A DNA stretch of 64,000 nucleotides from Camelimonas fluminis. GTDB taxonomy: Bacteria; Pseudomonadota; Alphaproteobacteria; Rhizobiales; Beijerinckiaceae. Numbering within the stretch: position 1 is the first letter of the stretch; each line of letters begins with the position of its first letter. The stretch is taken from contig NZ_BNCG01000004.1 of assembly GCF_014656355.1 (NCBI RefSeq), positions 186,001 through 250,000 of the forward strand, written 5' to 3'. Both the position numbers and the translations under genes were made by a program. This document shows, in pieces, positions 1 through 8,681 of this stretch. The notes beneath the pieces are model-generated. The model did no database searches, was not told the DNA's origin, and was given only the letters and a program-made list of their open reading frames with translations.

Positions 1-339
1 GGAAATATCGCCCTGAAAACCGCCGAAGGCACAGCGCGCCAGTTCGCGGGTTATCTGCGCAGCGCCATGTCCAGCACGTGGATGACGCGTCTCGGCTATC
101 TGCTGGCGAAGAGCGCGTTCGACTCGCTGAAAGAAAAAATGGACCCACGCCGCTCCAACGGCGGCGTTTTCCTGGGGCTTGAAGGAATCGTCATCAAGAG
201 CCATGGGGGAACAGACGCGCTCGGCTTCGCCAGCGCGGTTGAGCTTGGATATGACATGGCGCGGTTCGACCTGCTGTCGAACATTCGCGGCATGGTTTTG
301 GGAAAAGACGGGCCGTCGGCGGCTGACGGGCAAGCCTGA
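1..339 (+). CDS. plsX: Phosphate acyltransferase PlsX, C-terminal part
   Basis: This is the 3' end of plsX; the 5' part lies outside the window. The frame is open from base 1 and reads [12 protein letters not shown], a conserved PlsX stretch, followed by the family's C-terminal region ([19 protein letters not shown] and the [10 protein letters not shown] helix). PlsX makes acyl-phosphate from acyl-ACP for phospholipid synthesis and is a peripheral membrane protein. The stop lies 13 bases before fabH, so the two are probably co-transcribed, which is the usual arrangement. Confidence 0.95.
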   Translation, partial: GNIALKTAEGTARQFAGYLRSAMSSTWMTRLGYLLAKSAFDSLKEKMDPRRSNGGVFLGLEGIVIKSHGGTDALGFASAVELGYDMARFDLLSNIRGMVLGKDGPSAADGQA

Positions 340-352
340 GGAGTAGAGGCGC

Positions 353-1330
353 GTGACACGTTTGCGTTCGGTGGTCCGGGGCTGCGGCTCATATCTCCCA
401 CCCCGCGTGGTGACCAATGCGGAGCTGGCAGGCCTCGTCGACACGTCCGATGAATGGATCGTGCAGCGGACGGGAATCAGCCAGCGCCACATCGCGGCGG
501 ACGACGAAACGACGTCGGTGCTTGGCCTGCGCGCCGCCCAGGCCGCGCTGGCCGACGCCGGGCTTGAGGCGTCCGACATCGATCTGGTGATCTGCGCCAC
601 GTCGACGCCGGATTTCACCTTCCCGGCCACCGCCACCCAGATACAGGCTGGCCTCGGCATCACCCATGGCGTGGCCTTCGATCTCCAGGCCGTATGCTCG
701 GGCTTCGTCTTCGGCGTCACAACCGCCGACAAGTTCCTGACGTCGGGCTCGCACAAGCGGGCGCTGGTGGTGGGGGCGGAGACGTTCTCACGACTTCTTG
801 ACTGGGAAGACCGCACCACCTGCGTGCTGTTCGGCGACGGCGCCGGGGCCATCGTGCTCGAGGCGCAGGAGCAGCCCGGCGAGGCGAGCGATCGCGGCGT
901 GCTCACCACCCACATCCGCTCGGATGGCCGTCATCGCCAGAAGCTGTATGTGGACGGCGGCCCCGGCTCGACCAAAACCGTCGGTCACCTGCGCATGGAA
1001 GGCAAGGAAGTCTTCCGCCACGCCGTCGGCATGATCACCGACGTGATCGAGGACGCCTTTGCCGCGACTGGAACGTCGGCGGACGATCTGACATGGTTCG
1101 TGCCGCACCAGGCCAACCGGCGCATTATCAACGCCAGCGCCGACAAGCTGGGCATTGCCCGCGACAAGGTAGTGGTGACGGTCGACCAGCACGGCAACAC
1201 CTCGGCGGCGTCGATTCCGCTGGCGCTGGCGGCGGCGCGCGCCGACGGCCGCATCCAGCAGGGCGATCTGGTGATGATCGAAGCCATGGGCGGCGGCTTT
1301 ACCTGGGGCAGCGCCCTCATCCGCTGGTGA
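353..1330 (+). CDS. fabH: 3-oxoacyl-ACP synthase III (KAS III)
   Basis: A 325-residue protein of normal FabH length that condenses acetyl-CoA (or another acyl-CoA starter) with malonyl-ACP to begin fatty-acid synthesis. The catalytic triad is visible: Cys115 in AVCSGF, His252 in VPHQAN and Asn282 in QHGNTSAAS. The C-terminal [13 protein letters not shown] is typical. The start is GTG at 353 and follows plsX closely, with a GAGGAG-like ribosome site upstream. The order plsX-fabH-ihfA is conserved in alphaproteobacteria. Confidence 0.97.
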   Translation: MTRLRSVVRGCGSYLPPRVVTNAELAGLVDTSDEWIVQRTGISQRHIAADDETTSVLGLRAAQAALADAGLEASDIDLVICATSTPDFTFPATATQIQAGLGITHGVAFDLQAVCSGFVFGVTTADKFLTSGSHKRALVVGAETFSRLLDWEDRTTCVLFGDGAGAIVLEAQEQPGEASDRGVLTTHIRSDGRHRQKLYVDGGPGSTKTVGHLRMEGKEVFRHAVGMITDVIEDAFAATGTSADDLTWFVPHQANRRIINASADKLGIARDKVVVTVDQHGNTSAASIPLALAAARADGRIQQGDLVMIEAMGGGFTWGSALIRW

Positions 1331-1425
1331 TTGCACAGCGCTGGTCACTGCGTTATTGACCAGCGCATCATCAGGGATTACGAGTAATTCCAAATAGATA
1401 GCTAGTTGCATCAGGTGGGGCGAAT

Positions 1426-1737
1426 ATGACGGGGCGCACGGTTACGCGCGCGGATCTTTGCGAGGCGGTCTACCAGAAGGTGGGGCTGTCGCGGACGGAA
1501 TCGGCAGAGCTGGTTGAGCAGGTGCTCAGGGAAATGTGCGACTGTCTTGCCAAAGGCGAGACGGTGAAGCTGTCTTCGTTCGGCTCGTTTGTCGTGCGTG
1601 AGAAGGGCGAACGCATCGGTCGCAATCCGAAGACCGGCGTGGAGGTGCCAATCGAGCCGCGCCGTGTCATGGTGTTCAAGCCGTCCAACGTGCTGAAGGC
1701 CCGAATCAACGGCGAGACCGTGGCGGCGGAAGACTGA
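1426..1737 (+). CDS. ihfA: Integration host factor subunit alpha
   Basis: A 103-residue HU/IHF-family DNA-bending protein. The N-terminal dimerisation helices ([18 protein letters not shown]) are followed by the beta-arm region with [19 protein letters not shown] and the [13 protein letters not shown] segment typical of IhfA. It pairs with IhfB to bend DNA in replication, recombination and transcription. It lies 95 bases after fabH and upstream of a MerR-like regulator, the usual rhizobial neighbourhood. Confidence 0.95.
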   Translation: MTGRTVTRADLCEAVYQKVGLSRTESAELVEQVLREMCDCLAKGETVKLSSFGSFVVREKGERIGRNPKTGVEVPIEPRRVMVFKPSNVLKARINGETVAAED

Positions 1738-1742
1738 GAAGA

Positions 1743-1766
1743 CGGCGGACGCCTGGGCGTCTGCCG
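1743..1766 (+). terminator. Hairpin directly after ihfA
   Basis: An 11-bp near-perfect stem (one G-T pair) starts six bases after the ihfA stop, with almost no loop and no T-run. It may stabilise or end the ihfA transcript, but without a T-tail it is not a standard intrinsic terminator. Confidence 0.3.
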
Positions 1767-1803
1767 CACGGGTTCTGGCGGGCAGCGCTCGCAAAACCGG
1801 GGC

Positions 1804-1859
1804 TGGACGACATGGCCTGGACGACATGGCTTGGACGACATGGCCTGGACGACATGGCC
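1804..1859. repeat. 14-bp tandem repeat, four copies
   Basis: Four head-to-tail copies of tggacgacatggcc, one with a single change, directly adjacent. A degenerate start of a fifth copy (aggacg) follows. The unit length is not a multiple of three and the repeat lies between genes, so it is not a coding repeat. Confidence 0.9.
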
Positions 1860-2266
1860 AGGACGTTTGGGTCTGGCATGCGGCCGGCGCCGGATGTCTC
1901 CGAAGGCTGACTCCAGGCGATGACATGGAGCCGGCGTTTCGGGGATTTCGGGTTTGGCGGTGATCCGCATGGATCTGGCGTCGGGGCTGCTTCTGCCCTG
2001 ATTGCCGCCGCGTCGGGCATGTTGCGATCGTGCGTGAGGACTTCGGCTCCCTGCAGACCCGGCCGTTTTAAACCGGGTCCCTGCAACCCGGCCAGCTCCG
2101 GGCTGACAGTCTTCACCGGCAGGCGACGAAGCGGGTTCGGGGTTTTCCCTGTCGGGCATAATCCCGATGTCCGCCGTGTTGCATTTCGCGCGAAACGGCC
2201 TCCGTTTCGTTCTGAGGGGCTGTGGCGGCAGGAACGCGGACCATCGATTTGACTGACCGGCAGACA

Positions 2267-3193
2267 GTGGACAAGGAACCAGGCGCATTCCGGACCATCA
2301 GCGAGGTCGCTGAGGAACTTGACGTGCCCCAGCACGTCCTGAGGTTCTGGGAAACCCGTTTCAGCCAGATCAAACCGCTGAAGCGTGGCGGCGGCCGCCG
2401 GTTCTACCGACCTGACGATGTCCTGCTGATTCGCGGCGTGCGGCATCTGCTGTATGGCGAAGGCTATACGATCAAGGGCGTGCAGCGCATCCTGAAGGAA
2501 GAAGGCGTCCGCTTCGTCCAGCAGGTCGGCTCCGGCTCACGCCCAGACGACGCCCCCATGGCGAGCGCTCCAGCCCCCGCGGAGAACTGGGACGGCGACG
2601 GCTGGCAGAGCGACGGCTTCCAGACCGGTTCTGACGATGATTTTCCGTCAGTCGTTCGCCCTCAACCTTACAATTCGGCCTGGCAGGGGGGGGACGTCAT
2701 GGCGTCGCCGCCTGTCGCTGGCTGGCGGGACGCTACGCCCGGGCAGGCCAGCGCCGCTGCGCTGACCTCTGATCCCCACGCGCCGCAAGGCTACGGGGCT
2801 GGCGACGATCCGGCCCAGGGCTGGCCCGCGGCCGGCGACGCCTTCCAGCCGCAACCGGAGCAGGCCGGGCAGGGGGCAGCTTCTTTCGACGCAGCGGCCT
2901 GGTCTGATGCGCAATCGCACGGACCCGCGCCGCTGGCGCGATCAACGCCCGTGGCGGCGCACCGGCCTGACGTCTGGAATGATGCGCCGGAAACGTCGCA
3001 CGCCAGCGCCCCGGAAGGTTTCCACGCCGGCGGCGCCTGGGATGGCGCGCCGGACCTCGGCCCTGGCGCAGGCTATGCCCGCCCGGCGCTGGCGGGGGCG
3101 CAACGCGCCCGTCTTCAGGAGGCTCTGGCCGAGCTGCTGGAATGCCGGCGGCTGCTCGCCCATGCGCGCGGCGAGCTCGACAGCGCCGACTGA
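2267..3193 (+). CDS. MerR-family transcriptional regulator with long disordered tail
   Basis: A MerR-type winged-helix DNA-binding domain occupies about residues 6-80 ([42 protein letters not shown]). A region of about 180 residues rich in Ala, Pro, Gly and Asp follows, ending in a helix ([15 protein letters not shown]). No metal-binding cysteines or known ligand domain are seen. In Rhizobiales this type of MerR gene regularly follows ihfA; its targets are not deducible here. The frame is open from a GTG at 2222, but GTG 2267 gives the start typical of homologues ([13 protein letters not shown]). The start is uncertain. Confidence 0.85.
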   Translation: MDKEPGAFRTISEVAEELDVPQHVLRFWETRFSQIKPLKRGGGRRFYRPDDVLLIRGVRHLLYGEGYTIKGVQRILKEEGVRFVQQVGSGSRPDDAPMASAPAPAENWDGDGWQSDGFQTGSDDDFPSVVRPQPYNSAWQGGDVMASPPVAGWRDATPGQASAAALTSDPHAPQGYGAGDDPAQGWPAAGDAFQPQPEQAGQGAASFDAAAWSDAQSHGPAPLARSTPVAAHRPDVWNDAPETSHASAPEGFHAGGAWDGAPDLGPGAGYARPALAGAQRARLQEALAELLECRRLLAHARGELDSAD

Positions 3194-3336
3194 AACGGCC
3201 ATTGCAGGCGGGATGCTGGCTTCCCACAGTTTCCGTTCGCCAGGCCGTTGCTTTCGGCAGGGGGCTTCACTATAAGGCCAGCAACGTCAGGTTATGCCTG
3301 CCGTGCGCGGGATCAGTCCCGCGACCGGTTATCTGG

Positions 3337-3414
3337 CGGGCAGTAGCGCAGCCCGGTTAGCGCACTAGTCTGGGGGACTAGGGGTCGTGGGTTCGAATCC
3401 CGCCTGCCCGACCA
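3337..3414 (+). tRNA. tRNA-Pro (anticodon GGG)
   Basis: A complete cloverleaf: 7-bp acceptor stem cgggcag/ctgcccg, anticodon stem ctagt/actag around a loop ctggggg with anticodon GGG, T-loop gttcgaatc, discriminator A and an encoded CCA end (3412-3414). It reads proline CCC/CCU codons. No integrase or attachment-site duplication is seen next to it. Confidence 0.97.
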
Positions 3415-3706
3415 TTTCTTCATTATTTTGATAATGGCGTGATAGCTGGAAGCTCAGGCTTCCGGCCGTTTTGCGCTTGCGACGCCGGGCGGGCGCAAGG
3501 CCATGATCGCCGCGCCATAAAATCTCCGGGCCGGATCGCCTTCCGACAGATTTGATCGTGACGGACGCCCATGCGCCGGAAAGCGTGGCCATCTGGCCCA
3601 GGCGATGACGCACGCCGCGCCTGTCCGGTAACGGCGACAGGCGCCTCCCCCCCTGTCCTTTTCCGTCATAAGGTCGGTGTCCTGACGTGCGGCGAGTGGG
3701 GGGATC

Positions 3707-4684
3707 ATGGGCCAGGCGGAGATTGCAACCGGGACATTGCGGGTGGCGACCGGAGACAGCGGCGTGACGCTGTTCGTCCGTAACAAGGTGAGGCGGGATG
3801 TGGCCGCGTTCACGCCGGAGCGAACGCTTCTGTTCGTGCATGGGGCCACCTATCCGGCGTCCACCTCATTCGACCTCGCGCTCGATGGCGTGTCGTGGAT
3901 GGATTATATCGCGAGCCGGGGATACGACGTGTATCTCATGGACCTGCGCGGTTATGGCTCCTCGACGCGGCCTCCGGAAATGGCGGCGCCAGCAGCGGAT
4001 AACCCGCCGGTCGTGCGGGGGGTGACGGCGATCGCCGATATTGGCCGGGTGGTGGAGGCAATCACCAGGCGTCGCGGCGTCGACAGCCTGTGTCTGCTGG
4101 GCTGGTCGTGGGGCACAACGCTGACCGGCGCCTACGCTGCAAGTTTTCCCGATCACGTCCACCGTCTGGCGCTGTATGCGCCGCTGTGGGTCAAGCGCGA
4201 GGCGGCCGGGGCGCGGTCCATTGTCCCTGACGCTGGCGGACTGCCAGCGTGGCGTGGAACGGGGCGCGAAGAGGCCTATGCGCGCTGGGTGGCTGGCGTT
4301 CCCGAAGAGGCGCTGCCCACGCTGATCCCGCCCGGCTGGTTCGACGCCTGGGCTGATGCGACGTTCGCAACCGATCCCGATGGCATGGCCATGGATCCGC
4401 CGGTGCTCCGGGCGCCTAATGGCGTGCTGCAGGATGTGCGCGAGAGCTATTTCGCCGGCAGGCCGTACTTCGATCCATCCCGTATCACCGCGCCAACGCT
4501 GCTGGCGGTTGGCGCATGGGACGCCGATACGCCGCCGGCGATGGCCGAGGACATGTTTCGCCAGTTGTCGCCTTCCCCACACCACCAGCTGGTGATTTTT
4601 GACGAGGGCTCCCACACGATGATGATGGAGCGCAACCGTCTGCAACTGTTCGAAACCGTGCAGGCCTTTCTGGATCGTGGCTGA
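3707..4684 (+). CDS. Alpha/beta-fold hydrolase
   Basis: A 325-residue cytoplasmic alpha/beta hydrolase without a signal peptide. The oxyanion-hole motif HG is at 45-46, the nucleophile elbow GWSWGT places the catalytic serine at 134, the acid is probably Asp272 or Asp274 (GAWDADTP) and the histidine is His303 (EGSHTMM). The RGYGSS motif after strand 4 is also typical. The substrate is unknown; esterases and lactonases share this fold. It is followed about 100 bases downstream by an intrinsic terminator. Confidence 0.85.
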   Translation: MGQAEIATGTLRVATGDSGVTLFVRNKVRRDVAAFTPERTLLFVHGATYPASTSFDLALDGVSWMDYIASRGYDVYLMDLRGYGSSTRPPEMAAPAADNPPVVRGVTAIADIGRVVEAITRRRGVDSLCLLGWSWGTTLTGAYAASFPDHVHRLALYAPLWVKREAAGARSIVPDAGGLPAWRGTGREEAYARWVAGVPEEALPTLIPPGWFDAWADATFATDPDGMAMDPPVLRAPNGVLQDVRESYFAGRPYFDPSRITAPTLLAVGAWDADTPPAMAEDMFRQLSPSPHHQLVIFDEGSHTMMMERNRLQLFETVQAFLDRG

Positions 4685-5072
4685 CAAAGTCGCTTCCGTG
4701 TGTCGCCGCGCACATACAGGGTCGTCCGGGGCCCCTAGGTTGATGGCGTGGAGCAAGTGCTCCCCCTTCGATGAGACCCGCCTTCAGCCGCCCTTCGGGG
4801 CGGTTTTCTTTTGCCCGACAGCCATGCCAGCTCCCGCGCCTGCTGAATCACAGGCGGGGTTTCACACGGGATGGCCGACATGCGCGCCGGCCGGCGACAG
4901 ACCGGGCGGCGTCTGGTGTTGATGGCCCGGGCCAGCGCACCGCCAGCCGAGCCGGGTTTTTCGCGGACCTTCCTGCCCGCGACGCGCGTTTGGAAATAGA
5001 ACAGGCGCCGCGCCGGATGGAGGCTCAGGTTTTGCCTGCCTGGCCAAGGCGACGGCGGCTGGAAGGGGAGCC
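4685..5072. other. Intergenic region before pcm
   Basis: About 390 bases with one intrinsic terminator (4786-4812) and no supported gene. Small open frames overlap on both strands but none has a ribosome site combined with recognisable protein features. Confidence 0.5.
4786..4812 (+). terminator. Intrinsic terminator after hydrolase gene
   Basis: A perfect 6-bp GC stem (ccgccc/gggcgg) closed by a TTCG tetraloop and followed by ttttctttt. This is a strong Rho-independent terminator in the + direction and probably ends the hydrolase transcript. Confidence 0.8.
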
Positions 5073-5729
5073 ATGACGGATCACCGCAGCAAGGCCCGGC
5101 GGATGGTCGAAACGCAGATCGCCCGTCGCGGCGTCCGCGACAGCCACGTCCTGAGGGCGATGGCGCAGGCGCCGCGGGAGCGCTTCGTCGACGCCGACAT
5201 GGCTGACCTCGCCTACGAGGATATGCCGCTGCCAATCGGCCAGGGGCAGACCATCTCCCAGCCATATATTGTTGCGGCCATGATCGAGGCGGCCGGGGTC
5301 CGGCCCGGAGATCGCGTTCTTGAGGTCGGGGCGGGCTCTGGATACGCCGCCGCTGTCCTCGGGCTCATTGCCAAACAGGTATATGCGGTCGAGCGCCTTG
5401 AAACGCTGGCTGCCCTGGCCCGTCAGAGGCTAGCCGCCCTGGGCTACCGGAATGTGCAGGTGTTGACGGGTGACGGCGCCCGCGGCTTGCCCGATCATGC
5501 GCCATTCGACGCAATCCTGGTGTCAGCTGGCGCTCCATCGGTCCCTGCGGCGCTGAAGCAACAGCTGGCGACAGGCGGGCGGCTGGTGATTCCTGTTGGC
5601 GGCCACGACGGCCAGCGCCTCAAGAAAATCATCCGGCGAACCGAAGACCACTATGAGGAGCAGGATCTGGAGGGCGTCCTGTTCGTGCCGCTGGTCGGGG
5701 TGGAGCCAGATGCGCCAGACCGACCATGA
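5073..5729 (+). CDS. pcm: Protein-L-isoaspartate O-methyltransferase
   Basis: A 218-residue SAM-dependent methyltransferase that repairs isoaspartyl residues in aged proteins. The N-terminal ARRMVETQIARRGVRD, the substrate-binding PLPIGQGQTISQPYIVA and the SAM motif VLEVGAGSGYAAA are all diagnostic, followed by VYAVERLETLA and GDGARGLPDHAPFDAILV. Length is normal. In many alphaproteobacteria pcm sits near surE, nlpD and tatC, but not here. The start follows a GGGGAGCC ribosome site. Confidence 0.96.
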   Translation: MTDHRSKARRMVETQIARRGVRDSHVLRAMAQAPRERFVDADMADLAYEDMPLPIGQGQTISQPYIVAAMIEAAGVRPGDRVLEVGAGSGYAAAVLGLIAKQVYAVERLETLAALARQRLAALGYRNVQVLTGDGARGLPDHAPFDAILVSAGAPSVPAALKQQLATGGRLVIPVGGHDGQRLKKIIRRTEDHYEEQDLEGVLFVPLVGVEPDAPDRP

Positions 5730-5832
5730 GACGCAGGGCGGCCCGGGCGTCCGGGGAAGGCCAGCGACCTGGGGCGACGGCATTGCGGACGCGCCCTTGT
5801 CCCGAGCCAGATTGCAGCTCAAAGGGGAGCCA

Positions 5833-5859
5833 ATGACGCAAAGAAATTCACCCACATGA
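5833..5859 (+). CDS. Possible 8-codon leader ORF overlapping photolyase start
   Basis: An ATG at 5833 follows an AAAGGGGAG ribosome site by three bases and encodes eight residues (MTQRNSPT). Its TGA overlaps the photolyase ATG as ATGA. The photolyase has no good ribosome site of its own, so translation could be coupled through this mini-ORF. This is inferred from spacing alone. Confidence 0.35.
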   Translation: MTQRNSPT

Positions 5860-7235
5860 TATCGATCTGCTGGTTCCGGCGGGTTTTGCGCCTTCATGAT
5901 CATCCCGCTCTCGTCGCCGCCGCGCGGCGTGGTCCGGTGATTCCACTGGTGATCCTGGATCCGGACGAAGCGGCGCGACGCCCCGCCTCCGCCGCGCGTC
6001 AGGCGGCGTCCTTGCCTCATTTGGCCAGAGATCTGGCGGAGCAGGGCAGCCGGCTGGTTATCCGGCGCGGCAGCGCCGCCCACGTGTTGCCGCAACTGCT
6101 GCGCGAGACGGGGGCCGTGTCCATTCACGCCACGGCGGGCTTTCCTTTCGCCAGCGATGACGGACTCAACGCGCGCCTTGCTCCGGCCGCGATCCATTTT
6201 CATTCGCCGGGCGACCTCGTTTCCCAGCTGCGCCGACGCCCTGGCGGCGGGGGCGCATACAAGGTTTTCACGCCGTTCTGGAAGGCGCTCCGGCAAAGCG
6301 ACGTGAGTGAGCCGCTGGCCGCCCCTGTCCTGACGGCGCCGCAGAACTGGCCGGCAAGCGATCCGGTCGACTGGCCGGAGGCCCGCACGGCCATGGCGCG
6401 CGGCTGGGACATTCTAAACCGTCATTTCCGCGCGGGCGAGCGGCAGGCGCATGATTGTCTCGATCAGTTTCTGAACGCCGCCGTCGCCGGCTACGCCCTG
6501 TACAAGGAGGAGCCATGGCGCGCCGGCGCGACGTCGGAACTCTCGGAAGCGCTGGCGGTTGGTGAAATCAGCGCGCGACAGATCTGGCGCAGGGCGTTGC
6601 TTGCCAGCCACGAAGGCGTTTCGGGCGTTGAGCCATTTCTGCGGCAACTGGCGTGGCGCGCGTTTTCCCGGGAGCTTTGCGCCAGCTTCCCGGATATGGA
6701 CACGCACAGCTGGCGGCCGGCGTGGGAGGCCTTCCCATGGCGGAAAGACAACGCGGACGCCGAAGCCTGGCGGCGCGGAGAAACAGGGGAGCCGCTGGTC
6801 GACGCGGGCATGCGCGAGCTCTACGCAACAGGCCGCATGCACAATCGCGTGCGCATGATCACCGCGAGCTATCTGACGAAGCACCTGCTGACGGACTGGC
6901 GCGTTGGCGTCGACTGGTTCAGCCAGACGCTGGCTGACTGGGACCCGGCGTCGAACGCCGTCAACTGGCAATGGGTCGCCGGATGTGGGCCGGATGCTTC
7001 GCCGTTCTTCCGCATTTTCAATCCCCAAACCCAGGCCGCGAAGTTTGACGGCGAGGGCCGTTACCGGGACTACTGGCTGAAGGAAACCTCGGAAGGCGCG
7101 CAACGCTTTGCCAGCGCGGCGCCGCGTTCATGGCGCGCCAGGTCGTCAGGGAGGCGCACGCCAGACCTTGATGGCGGCAGGCGAAGGGCGCTTGCGGCGT
7201 TCGCGGCCATGAAAACGCCCGGCATGGCGGAATAG
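5856..7235 (+). CDS. phr: Deoxyribodipyrimidine photolyase
   Basis: A 459-residue cryptochrome/photolyase-family flavoprotein that splits UV-induced pyrimidine dimers using light. The N-terminal antenna-binding domain begins ICWFRRVLRLHDHPAL. The C-terminal FAD domain includes WRAFSRELCASFPD, GMRELYATGRMHNRVRM, YLTKHLLTDWRVG and the FAD-loop DWDPASNAVNWQWVAG with GPDASPFFRIFNP. The usual Asp in the RRDLRL motif is Val here. It closely matches the class I CPD photolyase architecture. It starts within the stop of the mini-ORF at 5833. Confidence 0.93.
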   Translation: MISICWFRRVLRLHDHPALVAAARRGPVIPLVILDPDEAARRPASAARQAASLPHLARDLAEQGSRLVIRRGSAAHVLPQLLRETGAVSIHATAGFPFASDDGLNARLAPAAIHFHSPGDLVSQLRRRPGGGGAYKVFTPFWKALRQSDVSEPLAAPVLTAPQNWPASDPVDWPEARTAMARGWDILNRHFRAGERQAHDCLDQFLNAAVAGYALYKEEPWRAGATSELSEALAVGEISARQIWRRALLASHEGVSGVEPFLRQLAWRAFSRELCASFPDMDTHSWRPAWEAFPWRKDNADAEAWRRGETGEPLVDAGMRELYATGRMHNRVRMITASYLTKHLLTDWRVGVDWFSQTLADWDPASNAVNWQWVAGCGPDASPFFRIFNPQTQAAKFDGEGRYRDYWLKETSEGAQRFASAAPRSWRARSSGRRTPDLDGGRRRALAAFAAMKTPGMAE

Positions 7236-7246
7236 GGCCCTGGGCG

Positions 7247-7519
7247 TCAATCGCGGCGGCGACCGCTTCGTCCCGACAAGCCATCCGCCGTCGCGTGCGG
7301 ATTCATCGCGAAGCGGCCGGCAGCGCCTCGGCCAGTCTCCCCGGGAGGCGCCTCCTGCGGCCCGCAGGGCGGAATCTGGAGCGGCTCTTCCGGGGGAGGA
7401 ACGGACACGGGCGGCGGAAAACCCGGCGGTTCGGCTGGCCGCGGAGCCTCAGGCGGCGCTGGCGGGCGCGTCGGTGTGGAGGGCGGAGCGCCCGGAGTGG
7501 GCTGAGGGGACATCATCAT
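7247..7519 (-). CDS. Small proline-rich protein of unknown function
   Basis: A 90-residue frame with three consecutive ATG codons preceded by a good GGGAGAA ribosome site five bases away. About residues 4-60 are dominated by Pro and Glu/Ala (PTPGAPPSTPTRPPAPPEAP), so the protein is predicted to be disordered. It has no signal peptide and no known domain. It is convergent with the photolyase gene. Short proline-rich proteins of this kind occur in Rhizobiales, but the high GC content also produces chance frames, so it is uncertain. Confidence 0.45.
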   Translation of the reverse strand: MMMSPQPTPGAPPSTPTRPPAPPEAPRPAEPPGFPPPVSVPPPEEPLQIPPCGPQEAPPGETGRGAAGRFAMNPHATADGLSGRSGRRRD

Positions 7520-8076
7520 GTTTCTCCCGGAGTCTGGGCGGTGAAAACCAGGTTTCAGAGAATCGGGTCTCCAGAATTGAAGTCAGTCGCGTCGCGCCAG
7601 GTTCCACGAGGAAAGTCCCGCCGCTCAGCCTGGCCATGGAAACAGGCGCCGGCATGCCCGCTGACGAGCCGATGGTCCTGATCCGTTCCGTGTTCCCGAT
7701 GTCGCCGTGCGCTCCCCCGGTTCAATCATCCGGGCGCCGTCCCCTGGCCGGCGCCGGAGCGCGAAGCCGTATGCGCCAGCCAGGCGGCATTGTTGACGCC
7801 ACTGAGCGGGTATGGCGTCCCGCCATCGCAACCTTTCGGTCCATCATTCGCGGCGCGATCTGGTCGCGGCGACAGGCGTTGGTCTGGGGTTAACCAGGTC
7901 GAGCGCGCTGGTGTTGTCGGATCAAAATTTGTCGAGACAGGAGCGAATGCTTTCTTGATTTATGTTTATGCAGTTCGATTGAATTAGGTAAATATAGATT
8001 TCATGTTGACAAATTTTGAATTATTGATATTTATGCATGAATATACATTATTTATTTAAAAATATTCTGGTGCTTC
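7520..8076. other. Intergenic region upstream of MucR-like gene
   Basis: About 560 bases without a supported gene. The last 140 bases change abruptly from GC-rich to strongly AT-rich with many TpA steps (7936-8076). That is the composition MucR/Ros-type proteins prefer to bind, so autoregulation is plausible. Confidence 0.5.
8006..8034 (+). promoter_or_regulatory. Putative sigma-70 promoter of MucR-like gene
   Basis: A perfect TTGACA at 8006-8011 is followed 16-17 bases later by an AT-rich -10-like hexamer (TATTTA or ATTTAT). It lies in the AT-rich block about 45 bases before the start codon. The -10 box is weak, so the exact start of transcription is unsure. Confidence 0.5.
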
Positions 8077-8523
8077 ATGAATGAATTGCAGGTCGGGCTT
8101 CGTGAGCTGGCGACGAAAATTATTTGCGCCTATCTTTCCAATCACAGCGTTGCGCCTGGAGAGCTCGACGGGCTGATCGCTTCCGTGCATGCGGCGCTAT
8201 CAGGCCTTGGTGAGGGACCGCGCGCCGTGAAGCCGGCGGCCGCGACGCTCAGCGCCGCGCAGATCCGCAAAAGCATCTCGCCGGATTTCATCGTCTGCTT
8301 TGAAAACGGCAAGCAATATCGTTCGCTGACACGTCATCTACGCGCCGCTTATGGACTTTCTCCCGAGGAATATCGGGTGAAATGGGGATTGCCGGCGGAT
8401 TATCCCATGGTTGCGCCCAACTATGCCGAGATGCGTTCGCAGCTGGCGCGCAATATCGGGCTTGGCGCCACGCGCGATCCCGCCAGGGGCGGCGCCGGGA
8501 CGAGGGCCGCGATTGACCTGTAG
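8077..8523 (+). CDS. MucR/Ros-family transcriptional regulator
   Basis: A 148-residue member of the prokaryotic zinc-finger family. It has an N-terminal oligomerisation helix region, the VCFENGKQYRSLTRHL finger, LSPEEYRVKWGLPADYPMVAPNYAEMRS and a basic tail. MucR/Ros proteins are nucleoid-like repressors of exopolysaccharide, motility and virulence genes that bind AT-rich DNA. In Ros the zinc ligands are Cys-x2-Asp-x9-His-x4-His. Here Cys74 and His87 remain, but the Asp position is Asn77 and the last His is replaced (Ala91-Tyr92), so classical zinc binding is probably lost. Zinc-independent homologues are known in Mesorhizobium. Confidence 0.92.
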   Translation: MNELQVGLRELATKIICAYLSNHSVAPGELDGLIASVHAALSGLGEGPRAVKPAAATLSAAQIRKSISPDFIVCFENGKQYRSLTRHLRAAYGLSPEEYRVKWGLPADYPMVAPNYAEMRSQLARNIGLGATRDPARGGAGTRAAIDL

Positions 8524-8574
8524 CGTCAGGGCGTGAAGCTGCAGACGCATCCGCGACCCGCCAGGCTCACGTCA

Positions 8575-8606
8575 GCGCAAGGCATCTCCCCGGACATGCC
8601 TTGCGC
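8575..8606. terminator. 11-bp hairpin between convergent genes
   Basis: A perfect 11-bp inverted repeat (gcgcaaggcat/atgccttgcgc) with a 10-base loop lies between the ends of the convergent MucR-like and FkbM-like genes. There is no T-run on either strand, so it may stop or stabilise both transcripts rather than act as a standard intrinsic terminator. Confidence 0.45.
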
Positions 8607-8681
8607 CGTCAGGACTTCACCGACCACTTCACCAAACCGCCTTCACCGAAACCTGATGGGTCAGGCCGCCGGGGTTGGGCG

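Larger units (their letters stand above)
1738..2266. other. Intergenic region ihfA to MerR regulator
   Basis: About 530 bases without a convincing gene. It holds the hairpin after ihfA, the four-copy 14-bp tandem repeat and a 7-bp inverted repeat (2056-2062 with 2073-2079). Open frames here lack family features and look like GC-driven noise. The region may carry the promoter of the MerR-type gene, but no clear -35/-10 pair is visible. Confidence 0.5.

Noticed and set aside
2056-2079. 7-bp inverted repeat gacccgg/ccgggtc upstream of the MerR-type gene
   Set aside because: Short, with a 10-base loop, no T-run and no operator symmetry typical of MerR sites; could be chance at this GC content.
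3337-3414. tRNA-Pro as an integration site for a genomic island
   Set aside because: No integrase, no repeated tRNA 3' end and no composition change was found next to it.
3365-3841. 158-residue minus-strand frame ending in a GFEPTTPSPPD-type sequence
   Set aside because: The end is a reverse-strand reading of the tRNA-Pro gene, a well-known spurious protein pattern, and the rest has no family features.
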